A stretch of 64,000 nucleotides of DNA from contig CAIOHR010000344.1 of the NCBI GenBank assembly GCA_903858115.1, positions 37,385-101,384 of the forward strand, given 5' to 3'. Source of the DNA: an uncultured Pirellula sp. (GTDB lineage: Bacteria > Planctomycetota > Planctomycetia > Pirellulales > Pirellulaceae). Positions 1-9,138 of the stretch are shown here, piece after piece (the stretch's first letter is position 1; each line of letters starts with the position of its first letter). A model generated the notes under the pieces. It ran no database searches and was not told the origin of the DNA. It saw only the letters and a program-made list of their open reading frames with translations. Both the position numbers and the translations under genes were made by a program.

Positions 1-72
1 GTACCGATCCTGAGCCTTGTCCGGTAAGATACTTTCTTTCCTAAGTTCAGGCTCCCAGAAAACAGATCCAGT

Positions 73-1245
73 ATGAAAGCACAATTCCTTGACCACGTTG
101 CCCAAGCGAACCGATCGATGCGCGAGGCTGGAACTTTCAAGGTGGAACGGGTGATTGGTTCGGCTCAGGGAGCCATGGTCAAACTGGCCGATGGCCGCGA
201 ATTGCTCAACATGTGCGCCAACAATTACCTCGGCCTGGCGCAACATCCGAGTGTGCAACAGGCCGCATCCGATGCGCTCGAGCATTGGGGATACGGTATG
301 GCGTCGGTGAGATTCATCTGCGGCACTCAGTCGATCCATAAGGAGTTGGAAGACCGATTGAGCAAGTTTCTGGGTATGCAAGACACCATTCTTTACAACT
401 CCTGTTGGGATGCAAATGGTGGGCTTTTTGAAACGATACTCACAGCGGAAGACGCAATCATTTCCGACGAACTGAATCACGCCAGCATTATCGATGGTGT
501 GCGGTTGTGCAAAGCGCAACGGTTTCGATACAAGAACAATGATATGTCCGATCTGCGAGCCAAGCTGGAAGAAGCGAAGTCAGCACGCTTTCGATTGATC
601 GCCACCGACGGCGTGTTCTCGATGGACGGAACTATCGCCGATTTAGCCTCCATCTGCGAGCTAGCCGACCAATACGATGCGATGGTCATGGTCGATGATT
701 CTCACGCGGTGGGATTTGTGGGACCGCAAGGTCGTGGCACACACGAGCTTTGCGGGGTCATGGATCGAATCGACATTCTGACCGGTACTCTCGGCAAAGC
801 CCTCGGTGGAGCGAGTGGTGGCTATACGTCGGGGGCATCCGAGTTGGTCGAGTTGCTTCGACAACGATCTAGAACCTACTTGTTCTCTAACACGATCGCT
901 CCCCCTGTGGTCGCTGGTGCGATCCGTGCGTTGGAGCTTTTGGAGAAGTCGACTTCGCTGAGAGATCAATTGGAATCGAACACTCAGTTCTTCCGTGAAG
1001 AAATGTTGCGTCGCGGAATGAATATCCTCCCTGGTTCTCACCCGATTACACCGGTGATGATTGGAGATGCAGCGAAAGCAGGACACGTTGCCAAATCCAT
1101 GCTGGACGATGGCATTTACGTGATCGCTTTTTCTTATCCGGTCGTTCCACAAGGCAAAGCAAGAATTCGAACGCAGGTATCAGCCGCGCACACCCGAGAT
1201 CAATTGTTGATGGCTGCGAACTCGTTCGAAAAGCGATCTCATTAG
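73..1245 (+). CDS. kbl: Glycine C-acetyltransferase (2-amino-3-ketobutyrate CoA ligase)
   Basis: A 390-residue fold-type I PLP enzyme of the alpha-oxoamine synthase family, the usual length for Kbl. It cleaves 2-amino-3-oxobutyrate with CoA to glycine and acetyl-CoA, the second step of threonine breakdown, in the cytosol. Visible motifs: 'NNYLGLAQHP' near residue 50, the cofactor-binding 'DDSHAVGF' (D208, H211) and the PLP lysine K242 in 'GTLGKALGGASGG'. The 'DGVFSMDG' and 'NNYLGL' versions favour Kbl over BioF or HemA. No threonine dehydrogenase is visible; only 72 bases precede it, so a partner may lie outside the window. The start is the first ATG; no strong ribosome site precedes it. The ppc gene follows 71 bp later on the same strand, with no obvious functional link. 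Confidence 0.93.
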   Translation: MKAQFLDHVAQANRSMREAGTFKVERVIGSAQGAMVKLADGRELLNMCANNYLGLAQHPSVQQAASDALEHWGYGMASVRFICGTQSIHKELEDRLSKFLGMQDTILYNSCWDANGGLFETILTAEDAIISDELNHASIIDGVRLCKAQRFRYKNNDMSDLRAKLEEAKSARFRLIATDGVFSMDGTIADLASICELADQYDAMVMVDDSHAVGFVGPQGRGTHELCGVMDRIDILTGTLGKALGGASGGYTSGASELVELLRQRSRTYLFSNTIAPPVVAGAIRALELLEKSTSLRDQLESNTQFFREEMLRRGMNILPGSHPITPVMIGDAAKAGHVAKSMLDDGIYVIAFSYPVVPQGKARIRTQVSAAHTRDQLLMAANSFEKRSH

Positions 1246-1316
1246 AACGTTTGAAACAATCCTCTCCATACTTCATCTCTAAGTACATCATCCATAAGAT
1301 AAGGTGTTGAATCGTA

Positions 1317-4094
1317 ATGGTTGTAGAAAGCGTCCTGGCTCTAAACGAAGATATATTGACTCATCAGTGGCAGTGGATACTCGAGTGTCTACGCGATGTT
1401 TTGAAGGAGTCAGGCGAAGAGCAAATCGCGATGAGTCTTCCATCGCCTGACAGTGTTGAAACGCTCGCAGGCTCGATGAGCGATTCAGTTCACTTGACAC
1501 AAGCGTACTCGATTGCGTTCCAGCTACTCGGGATGGCGGAACAAAACGCGTCCGACATCTTCCGAAAAACGGTCGAGAAAAAGTCGGGTATCGATGCATT
1601 GCCTGCACTTTGGGGCGATTCCTTGAGGCAGCTCAAAGACCAGGGTTGGAGTTCCGAAAAGATTGCAAAGGAACTGACGAACATGCGCGTGGAGCTGGTC
1701 TTGACCGCACACCCTACCGAGGCCAAACGTGCGACCGTATTGGCTCACCATCGACGTCTGTTCGAACGCCTTCAGCAGCACTCCATTTCCAATGGCGAAG
1801 GTTCCAACGACCATGCACACGAAGAGAATGATTTTGCCGTTCGTGCTTTGTTGGCGATCCTTTGGAGGACCGGTGAAATCTATCTTGATAAGCCAGACAT
1901 TCAATCGGAACGTCGTAACGTCTTGGACTACTTAACCCATGTGTTCCCCTCGGTGTTGCGACCGTTGGACCAACGCTTGCGTCGAGCTTGGACCGAAGTA
2001 GGTTTGGATCCCAGTGTTTTTGGCGATCCTTTGGTTTTTCCGAAGCTTAACTTTGGCACCTGGGTAGGAGGGGATCGCGATGGGCATCCGCTAGTAACAG
2101 CGGATGTGACTCGACAAACATTGTTGGAGTTGAGAAAAAGCGCCTTGGGCCTTATTCAGCGTCATCTCCAGCAGTTGGCTAGGTTGTTGAGTTTGTCCGC
2201 TTACTGGCAACGCCCGAATCCCGAGTTCTTGCAGTCGCTCGCAAACGCTTCCGAAATGTTGGGAGATGCCGGCATCAAAGCGATGGCACGCAATCCGAAT
2301 GAGCCTTGGCGACAATTCATCAATATGATGCTCGCTCGATTGCCCAAGGTGGATCCAACCAATGACAAGATCTTTTTTGAACCTCCACCGACTTATCAGA
2401 GTGCAACCGAACTGCTCAACGATCTCAATGTGTTGTATCGCGGTCTGATAGCGAGTGGTCAGCGTCGGCCTGCCGACTACGCGGTGCAGCCACTCATGCG
2501 GATTGTCCAAACATTTGGATTTCACTTGGCAGTGCTCGATGTCAGACAGAATAGCGCATTTCATGATCGGGCTGTTGAGCAACTGTTGACTGCGGCTGGT
2601 TTTTCCAAAACGAATTTCTCGCAGTGGACCGAGCAAGAGCGACTCGCATTGCTCGAAACAGAACTTACCTCTAAGCGACCGTTTGCTCGCCCCGATATTT
2701 CGCTCGGAACGGAAGCGGACGCTGTGCTTTCGTCATTGCGAGTTCTTCGAAGCTATCGAGACACGTTCGGTGACGATGGTCTAGGGGCATTGATCGTAAG
2801 CATGACCCGGAATGTTTCAGACTTGCTCGTTGTCTATTTGTTGGCTCGCGAAGTTGGATTGCTTGAGGACACAGTTGACGGATTGCACTGTCCATTGCCT
2901 GTGGTTCCCCTTTTTGAGACCGTGGACGACCTCCAAAATAGTCCTCAGATCTATGAGCAGTTCTTGAAACACCCTGTAACGAAACGCAGCATGGAAGCGA
3001 TCCGCAAGCGAAAAGGGCAAAAGGACTCCGTCGGGCAGATCATGATCGGCTATAGCGATAGCAATAAAGACGGCGGTATCCTGGCCAGCTTGGTCAACTT
3101 GAGACAAGCTCAGAAGAAATTGACTTTGGTTGGGAACGAACATGACGTTCGCATTCGATTCTTTCACGGGAGAGGTGGGACGATCAGTCGAGGGGCAGGT
3201 CCTACGCATCGCTTTATCAAAGCACTACCGGACGGAACACTGCGAGGCGATCTGCGAGTGACCGAACAAGGGGAGACGATCCCACAAAAATACGCACATC
3301 AACCGACAGCCATCTACAACCTCGAACTGTTTCTTGCGGGAGTAACGCGGGAGAGTCTGTTGGATGAGCAACGTGACGAAGATGAACATCCACTTGAAAA
3401 GACGTTGATGCAATTGTCGGAATGGGCGCGCGAGAGTTATACATCCCTGCTGCATTCGGATGGCTTTGTTGCATTCTTTCGACAAGCAACTCCGATCGAT
3501 GCGATCGAACAAAGCCGGATCGGTTCTCGCCCCGCACGTCGAACCGGTCAGCAGACACTAGCCGATTTGCGAGCGATTCCATGGGTGTTTAGTTGGGGCC
3601 AGGCACGTTTCTTCCTCTCCGGTTGGTACGGAGTGGGGACGGCACTCCATACGTTGCGAGAACGTGAACCCGCAACCTTTGCTTCATTGATCCCCTCGAT
3701 GACGCAATGGGCACCGCTACACTATTTAATCAGCAATGTCGCAACGAGCTTGACGGCAGCGGATCTTGAAATCATGCGGTCCTATGCCAATATGGTCGAG
3801 GATGAAGCGCTGCGCACCAAGTTCATGGGTCATATTGAACGAGAATTCGAACTGACCAAATCTTTGATCGAGACCGTTTACGGTGGAAGCCTTGCGGAAC
3901 GTCGTCCGAACATTCAACGCATGATGAATCTACGCTCGCGAGGTTTGCGGGTCCTTCACCAACAGCAAATCGGATTGCTAAAGATGTGGCGAAGTTACCA
4001 CCGGATGAATCAGACTCAAGCGGCAGATCAACTCATTCCACAACTGTTGTTAACCGTCAACGCAATAGCAAGCGGACTAGGAACAACTGGTTAG
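1317..4094 (+). CDS. ppc: Phosphoenolpyruvate carboxylase
   Basis: A 925-residue PEP carboxylase, which makes oxaloacetate from PEP and bicarbonate to refill the TCA cycle. Family signatures are all present: 'VLTAHPTEAKRATV' with catalytic His132, 'GGDRDGHP' (the usual N is H here), 'GYSDSNKDGG' near residue 580, 'FHGRGGTISRGAGP' near 617, 'RVTEQGETIPQKYA', and the C-terminal 'WVFSWGQARFFLSGWYG'. The protein ends in 'GLGTTG', close to the family's usual NTG terminus. The start is ATG with AAGG about a dozen bases upstream. A strong hairpin lies about 50 bp past the stop. Confidence 0.95.
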   Translation: MVVESVLALNEDILTHQWQWILECLRDVLKESGEEQIAMSLPSPDSVETLAGSMSDSVHLTQAYSIAFQLLGMAEQNASDIFRKTVEKKSGIDALPALWGDSLRQLKDQGWSSEKIAKELTNMRVELVLTAHPTEAKRATVLAHHRRLFERLQQHSISNGEGSNDHAHEENDFAVRALLAILWRTGEIYLDKPDIQSERRNVLDYLTHVFPSVLRPLDQRLRRAWTEVGLDPSVFGDPLVFPKLNFGTWVGGDRDGHPLVTADVTRQTLLELRKSALGLIQRHLQQLARLLSLSAYWQRPNPEFLQSLANASEMLGDAGIKAMARNPNEPWRQFINMMLARLPKVDPTNDKIFFEPPPTYQSATELLNDLNVLYRGLIASGQRRPADYAVQPLMRIVQTFGFHLAVLDVRQNSAFHDRAVEQLLTAAGFSKTNFSQWTEQERLALLETELTSKRPFARPDISLGTEADAVLSSLRVLRSYRDTFGDDGLGALIVSMTRNVSDLLVVYLLAREVGLLEDTVDGLHCPLPVVPLFETVDDLQNSPQIYEQFLKHPVTKRSMEAIRKRKGQKDSVGQIMIGYSDSNKDGGILASLVNLRQAQKKLTLVGNEHDVRIRFFHGRGGTISRGAGPTHRFIKALPDGTLRGDLRVTEQGETIPQKYAHQPTAIYNLELFLAGVTRESLLDEQRDEDEHPLEKTLMQLSEWARESYTSLLHSDGFVAFFRQATPIDAIEQSRIGSRPARRTGQQTLADLRAIPWVFSWGQARFFLSGWYGVGTALHTLREREPATFASLIPSMTQWAPLHYLISNVATSLTAADLEIMRSYANMVEDEALRTKFMGHIEREFELTKSLIETVYGGSLAERRPNIQRMMNLRSRGLRVLHQQQIGLLKMWRSYHRMNQTQAADQLIPQLLLTVNAIASGLGTTG

Positions 4095-4145
4095 CAAGAA
4101 ATACAAGAATCCTAAATCCGCTTCCATCGGTTTGGACACTGCCTG

Positions 4146-4180
4146 AGCCACACGCAGACGTTCTGCATGTGGCTATATTT
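4146..4180 (+). terminator. Hairpin between convergent genes, probable ppc terminator
   Basis: Seven paired bases (AGCCACA/TGTGGCT), one mismatch and five more pairs (GCAGA/TCTGC) enclose a CGT loop at 4146-4174. A short T-rich stretch (ATATTT) follows on the plus strand. It sits between the 3' ends of ppc and the minus-strand PQQ gene. The T-run is weak, so factor-independent termination is likely but not certain. Confidence 0.55.
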
Positions 4181-4224
4181 CGTATATATAAAATCCTATA
4201 TTTTGCAGAGCAAGCCATTCGGAA

Positions 4225-5529
4225 CTAGCTGCGAATGTCGTAGCAAAGTATCTTGTCTTGCTCGCGGACGTAAAGCTTTCCGTCCAAGATAACGGGGTGA
4301 GACCAACTGGGGCGATCGCCACTACCTGGAATGGTGAACGAACCCACCTCTTTGTAGCCTGCTGGGTTCGCTTCGACCAACGCCAACACACCATTCTGGT
4401 ATCGAATATAAAGCCGATCGTTTGCCGCAACAACAACCGCAGATCCTTTTCCGGAACCGCGACTAGTCCACTTCAGTTCACCCGTCATCATGTCCGCACA
4501 GTAAGGGATACCGGCATCATCGGAATCGCCATAAACGTGCCCGCCGACCATAACCACACCACCATGCTTGTTAGCGAGTTTAGGGTTCAGACCATAGATT
4601 TCTTTTACCGTCACCGTTCCACCCGAAGCGACTTGCTGAACCAAAGCTCCACCTTTTTTGTATCCCACAGGATAAAAAATGTAGTCTTTGTTGATGACGG
4701 GTGTTGGGATCACGGCTGTCGTCTTGTCAATCGGATAACTCCATAGCAACTGGCCATTGTCACCAACTCCCAAGAGCCCACTACCTGTGGACTGAACATA
4801 GACTTTGGTGCCACCCACATTCGTGATGACGATGGATGAGTGTCCCGCGCCTCGATTCTCTGGGCTAGCGCAAGACCATAACTTTTCGCCTGTCGATTTG
4901 TTCAGAGCAACGATGGTGTTTTCGGTTCCACCGGGAGTACAAAGCAATTTATCACCGTCGATCATGACAGATTCGCTGTATCCCCAGCTATCCGCTTTTT
5001 TCCCTGAAAAGTCTTTGCTAAAGTCTTTTTTCCAAACAACACTGCCGTCTGATGTTTTGCAGCAAAAAAGGACACCATCGGGAGTCACGACGTAGACCTT
5101 GTCGCCATCCACGGTCGGTGTCCCGCGCGAGCTTTGCCAACTCGGTTGGCCGCCCGTCCACGGCTTGCCTGTTTTTGTTGCCCAAATCTGCTTGCCTGTT
5201 GCTCGATCAAAGCAGCACATGTATTCGTCGGCGTCGCCATTTCTGGTCGAAATGCCGTCACCCAAGCTGTACATACGATCATCGACGATCGCCAAACTGC
5301 CGTAGCCGCGACCTGCCCCCGCGCTCTCCCACAGAAGCTTCGGGCCGCCTTCCGGCCAACTTTTCAGCAACTTTGGATCAGTCACTACGGCGGACCGATC
5401 GGGACCTCGAAAGCTAGGCCAATTGTCAGCTAGAACGTTGCTCATGGGGCTGCATGCGATGAACATCGCTGGCGCCAGCAGTCGCGAGTATTTTCGGGAC
5501 AAAGATCCAATAGCAGAACGGAGTTTCAT
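4225..5529 (-). CDS. Exported PQQ-like beta-propeller protein
   Basis: A 434-residue protein with an N-terminal export signal (basic start, hydrophobic stretch near residues 18-34). The mature part begins 'WPSFRGPDRSAVV', the opening usual for planctomycete PQQ-repeat proteins. Recurrent 'D..TG...W' blades follow (for example 'FDRATGKQIWATKTGKPW' and 'ALNKSTGEKLWSCASPE'), as in the BamB/quinoprotein dehydrogenase propeller fold. No catalytic domain is attached, so the likely role is binding or scaffolding in the periplasm; the ligand cannot be read from sequence. It lies 95 bp downstream of the C13-like gene in the same direction and may be the last gene of that cluster. Confidence 0.85.
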   Translation of the reverse strand: MKLRSAIGSLSRKYSRLLAPAMFIACSPMSNVLADNWPSFRGPDRSAVVTDPKLLKSWPEGGPKLLWESAGAGRGYGSLAIVDDRMYSLGDGISTRNGDADEYMCCFDRATGKQIWATKTGKPWTGGQPSWQSSRGTPTVDGDKVYVVTPDGVLFCCKTSDGSVVWKKDFSKDFSGKKADSWGYSESVMIDGDKLLCTPGGTENTIVALNKSTGEKLWSCASPENRGAGHSSIVITNVGGTKVYVQSTGSGLLGVGDNGQLLWSYPIDKTTAVIPTPVINKDYIFYPVGYKKGGALVQQVASGGTVTVKEIYGLNPKLANKHGGVVMVGGHVYGDSDDAGIPYCADMMTGELKWTSRGSGKGSAVVVAANDRLYIRYQNGVLALVEANPAGYKEVGSFTIPGSGDRPSWSHPVILDGKLYVREQDKILCYDIRS

Positions 5530-5624
5530 AGGTACTTATTCCAAGAAATTGATAAGGCATGGAAGAAACGAATGCACCATTGTAGTGTTGCCAAAGCGTG
5601 CCGTCACGCTGAGTTTTCAATAAC

Positions 5625-6656
5625 TCAATCCACCAGATGCTCCGCCAGTTGAAGCAATAGCTTTTCCAATGCGGCATAGTACTCGTCAATATCCATTTCG
5701 GACTTCTTGGTCCGCAGTAATTCCACGTCCGATTGAATCTGCTCGATTTTGCGAGTCTGATCGACGCTTCGCTCTATTCTTTCCCCAAGAGACCGGATCA
5801 AAACACGTGATGCCAAGCTTCCATCGAGTTTTAATCCATCTGCCGGTGCTTTGACCGGTCGAAGCCCACGGAAGAACACTGCCGGAGTTCCCTTTCGATC
5901 GGAATTGTCGTCGAGCAACGATTGTTCGGATGCTAGACGATTCTCATCAACATAAAATCGCGAGACTCGATTGGAAGCCGAAAGGAACGCTTCCAGGACC
6001 GAGATGCTGGAGTCGTGATCCAAGTCGGTTGAAGGATCGAGAATTGCCTCCGAAAAATAGCCACCGAACCTAGAAAAGTTTTGTTCCGCTCCGCTCTTCG
6101 TGGCTGTGATGACAACACGATTGCTACTGGATAGCGTAGAAAGAAACGGTCCGCTTGAGGAAGAACAGTTCACGATGATCCAGCGATGTCGTGTGCCGTT
6201 CAACGCATTCGAAATCTCGATATCGGATAGATCTGGGCCACGCAAATTAAATTTTGCTCCGGTTCGGTCATTGGTTCCGTGTCCGATAAGTACTAGCCAA
6301 TAAGTGCGAGTCTCGTCGGATTCTCTTGCATCCGTCTTGGCTATCCAATCGAGCGTCCGTTGTCGGTCATTCTTTTCGTCCTTAGCGGGCGGACTCGTGC
6401 TGGTACCGTCAATGACTTCGGTGATGCTATCTCCGAACGCATCTTTCCATCGCTTTCCCCAAACGCGAAACTGAGCTCCGTAATCGACTTCTCCTGATGC
6501 ACCCAACACAACAAGCACGTTCGGAACGGATGGTTCAGAAGATTGTAAAGAATTGTAACCTTCTAAAAAAACGAAGACACAAAAGACGAAAGATGGAAAC
6601 GCTTTCGCCGCAAACCGACCTCTAAAACTCGTATTACTTTGGCTAGGACATTCCAT
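5625..6656 (-). CDS. Legumain-like (C13 / caspase-fold) exported protein
   Basis: A 343-residue protein with a hydrophobic N-terminal export segment (about residues 18-32). A Rossmann-like region follows: 'NVLVVLGASGEVDYGAQF' (46-63), then 'YWLVLIGHGTND' with His126, then 'WIIVNCSSSSGPF' with Cys164. The His-Gly and Cys-Ser spacing after hydrophobic strands is the catalytic dyad of clan CD peptidases, closest to family C13 (legumain, GPI transamidase). The C-terminal 80 residues are charged and helical, possibly a coiled coil. The ATG overlaps the end of the upstream VWA gene by 14 nt, so translation is probably coupled. Substrate and true peptidase activity are unproven; the fold and dyad are the solid part. 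Confidence 0.75.
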   Translation of the reverse strand: MECPSQSNTSFRGRFAAKAFPSFVFCVFVFLEGYNSLQSSEPSVPNVLVVLGASGEVDYGAQFRVWGKRWKDAFGDSITEVIDGTSTSPPAKDEKNDRQRTLDWIAKTDARESDETRTYWLVLIGHGTNDRTGAKFNLRGPDLSDIEISNALNGTRHRWIIVNCSSSSGPFLSTLSSSNRVVITATKSGAEQNFSRFGGYFSEAILDPSTDLDHDSSISVLEAFLSASNRVSRFYVDENRLASEQSLLDDNSDRKGTPAVFFRGLRPVKAPADGLKLDGSLASRVLIRSLGERIERSVDQTRKIEQIQSDVELLRTKKSEMDIDEYYAALEKLLLQLAEHLVD

Positions 6657-9138
6657 AACGTCGCCTCCATCCCCATTCAGCGCACAATGTTGCTAGGGCC
6701 AGCAATATCACCCACGATTGGTGCCATAACGGATATACCCTCTTCTCGCGAATTGGAATGCTACCGCTTGGAACATTACTTGCAAACGATTCTAACTCGC
6801 TCGCTAACAGTACACGTCCACCGGTTTGTTCGGCAAGTTCTCGAAGAAAGGCCTGATCCTCCCCGACAGATTGAAACTCTTTTGCTAACGGATCGTGCAC
6901 CCAGCCCAACTGCGATGTGCCTAGATCGCTACCATCTGGAGCGTTGCATTGAGCCGTAACGGCATAGACACCCTCGATCTCGCTTAGCACAGTCGAGATG
7001 TATCGACCGGGTACTTCGGAGGAAGCTTCGGCAGTTTGTTCTAGCACGATACCATCTGGTTTTCGAATCGATAGTTTTACGGACCCATTGTCGATAACTT
7101 GAAAATCATTGCCGCGAAGATCCACCATAATGTTCTGAACGCGTTGACTACCCTCGACTAACTCCGAGGAAACTTGAATGCGTTTTGGTACATCTGTAAC
7201 AAGCCAGCGAGCCAGCTGACGCCACCCCTGATAAAGTGGCACGGGATCGCTATCTTCCCGACGCATCGCCCAACGCCACCAATCTCCTAACAGAAAAGCG
7301 GACGTTCGACCTCTCCCGAATCGCTGCGTGACCAAAAGTGGGATCGGATCCTCCCCTTTAATGATGCCTTGAGAAAGAATAGCAGCTCCAGGCTTAATGT
7401 CCTTGACTCGGTTCCATACCTGGAATCCGGGCATTTTCTCAAGCCTTTTCTTTTCGTTCAACTCTGTATCTGCCAAGCGCATGAACGGTTGTAACCATCC
7501 GTCGCGAGTCAATTCCATTCGAACCGATGCGACGGTTTCAGTATTCGGATCGTTCGTCATCTCATTCTTCTCGACGGGGCCATCCTCTCCATAAATCGGT
7601 AGGAGCTGGCTTATCACCGAATTGCGAAAATCATTCCCCCGCATCGATTCTTGGCCACCTAATGCCATGAGTCCGCCACCTCGTAACGAGACGAACTGCC
7701 GAATCATCGATTGCTGCTCTAATGTAAAAAAAGAATGCTCCACATCATCGATCATGATTGCGTCGTACGCATAGAGCTCGTCCAGATCCTTTGGGAACCC
7801 TTTCTTCAGAAGCCCTTCTTCGCTTAACCCGAGCCGTACGAACACCGGTTCATCAAATTGTTCTTTTTCTTCGTCTGTTGCATCTTCAAATCCGGAAAAC
7901 AGAGGATTGGCCGCGTCCAGTTTGGAATCGCGAAAACTAAATTTCGGTTCCTTCTTTGCAATTCGGATAAGCCCGGTTAAACGCATTTCGTCGTCCTCTG
8001 CCAGGGCACGCGTCAAGAATTTGTACTCCCAATTCGGACGTCCAGCGATGTACAGAATCTTATAAGGCCCTCGATTGCGATCCACCACTTGATGCCGTTG
8101 ATTGTTTGCGATCGTGAACTCGCTCGAGTTCATCAAAGCATCCTCTGATACCTTCTCCACTTTCGGTTTTCCATCGGATTCTTGGCGATTCCCAGTACTG
8201 GAGGGCGTCGGTCGAACGACCACACGGTACCCCTGTATCCCTGTTTTCGCAGGACGAAATCGAAACTCGAAAGGAACCGGCTGTCCTGGTTCCTTGAGTG
8301 CAATCGTTTTCGATTCCACAGCCTTTCCAGAATCGTCTAGGAGATCAACGACAGCTGTCTGTCCCGAAAATCCTTGATGCGATGCATTCGCAGTGATGGT
8401 AACCGGCGCAGTTTCGAAGTCCGATGTTCGCGTGGTCGCATCCGTGATGTAGAGGTCTTTTGTCGGAGAAACCTCGCCACTCAACACGGGGTAAACCGGC
8501 GTCTTCATGCTCTTGATCGCGTCCAGACGCTCTTTATCGGTCGCTTGACCGTCGGAAAACAGTATGATGCCAGCAAGAGGTTGATCCGTGGTGGTCGAGT
8601 CTCCGTTCAGAGTTTGACGGTGCGGGTATCTTTCTTGGATTGATAGCATCGACCGAACAAGGGCGGATTCCATTGCGCCCTGTTGAATACCCTCAAAACT
8701 ATCGATCGGATCCAAAGAGTCATCGAATAAATAGCGGCGAACGCGAAAATCGTTGCTCAACTGGCGGATCCAATCCGCTTTATCACTGAGAATAGAACGG
8801 TACCATTGCTCTTCGTCCGGGTCGTTTCGCATGCGGCCTACGTTTCGCCATACCTCCCGTGTACTTTGGCTATTGTCAACAACGACGGCGAACATGTTCG
8901 CTTGCGGTTTGGCTCGCTCGACAGACCCCATCGGTTCAAGAAGACACAGCAACAGAAGCCCCACTCCTCCCATTCGCAATGCCATGGAGCATAGCTTAGC
9001 CCAACCAGGCATCCGACTGGATCGATAGGACAACAGCGTCAGAACGGCAATCACTATTCCAACCGCGATGGCATACGGAAACCACTGCGGTCGCGCCAAG
9101 AAAAAACTCTTCGAGATCAACTCGTTCACAGGATTCAT
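6643..9138 (-). CDS. VWA / glutamine-amidotransferase-like membrane protein
   Basis: An 831-residue inner-membrane protein. Two N-terminal membrane segments (about 21-38 and 50-68) are followed by a von Willebrand A-like region starting 'MFAVVVDNSQSTREVW', where a DNSxS-like metal site replaces the usual DxSxS. An Ig-like middle region and a flavodoxin/GATase-like domain come next ('YKILYIAGRPNWEYKFL', then 'YDAIMIDDVEHSFF' and 'GGGLMALGGQESM'). A membrane segment closes the C-terminus ('WVILLALATLCAEWGW'). This architecture is common in planctomycete gene clusters with MoxR ATPases and DUF58 proteins, none of which are present here. It overlaps the upstream giant gene by ATGA and the downstream C13-like gene by 14 nt. 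No catalytic Cys is obvious in the GATase-like domain, so it is probably a binding module. Confidence 0.8.
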   Translation of the reverse strand: MNPVNELISKSFFLARPQWFPYAIAVGIVIAVLTLLSYRSSRMPGWAKLCSMALRMGGVGLLLLCLLEPMGSVERAKPQANMFAVVVDNSQSTREVWRNVGRMRNDPDEEQWYRSILSDKADWIRQLSNDFRVRRYLFDDSLDPIDSFEGIQQGAMESALVRSMLSIQERYPHRQTLNGDSTTTDQPLAGIILFSDGQATDKERLDAIKSMKTPVYPVLSGEVSPTKDLYITDATTRTSDFETAPVTITANASHQGFSGQTAVVDLLDDSGKAVESKTIALKEPGQPVPFEFRFRPAKTGIQGYRVVVRPTPSSTGNRQESDGKPKVEKVSEDALMNSSEFTIANNQRHQVVDRNRGPYKILYIAGRPNWEYKFLTRALAEDDEMRLTGLIRIAKKEPKFSFRDSKLDAANPLFSGFEDATDEEKEQFDEPVFVRLGLSEEGLLKKGFPKDLDELYAYDAIMIDDVEHSFFTLEQQSMIRQFVSLRGGGLMALGGQESMRGNDFRNSVISQLLPIYGEDGPVEKNEMTNDPNTETVASVRMELTRDGWLQPFMRLADTELNEKKRLEKMPGFQVWNRVKDIKPGAAILSQGIIKGEDPIPLLVTQRFGRGRTSAFLLGDWWRWAMRREDSDPVPLYQGWRQLARWLVTDVPKRIQVSSELVEGSQRVQNIMVDLRGNDFQVIDNGSVKLSIRKPDGIVLEQTAEASSEVPGRYISTVLSEIEGVYAVTAQCNAPDGSDLGTSQLGWVHDPLAKEFQSVGEDQAFLRELAEQTGGRVLLASELESFASNVPSGSIPIREKRVYPLWHQSWVILLALATLCAEWGWRRRYGMS

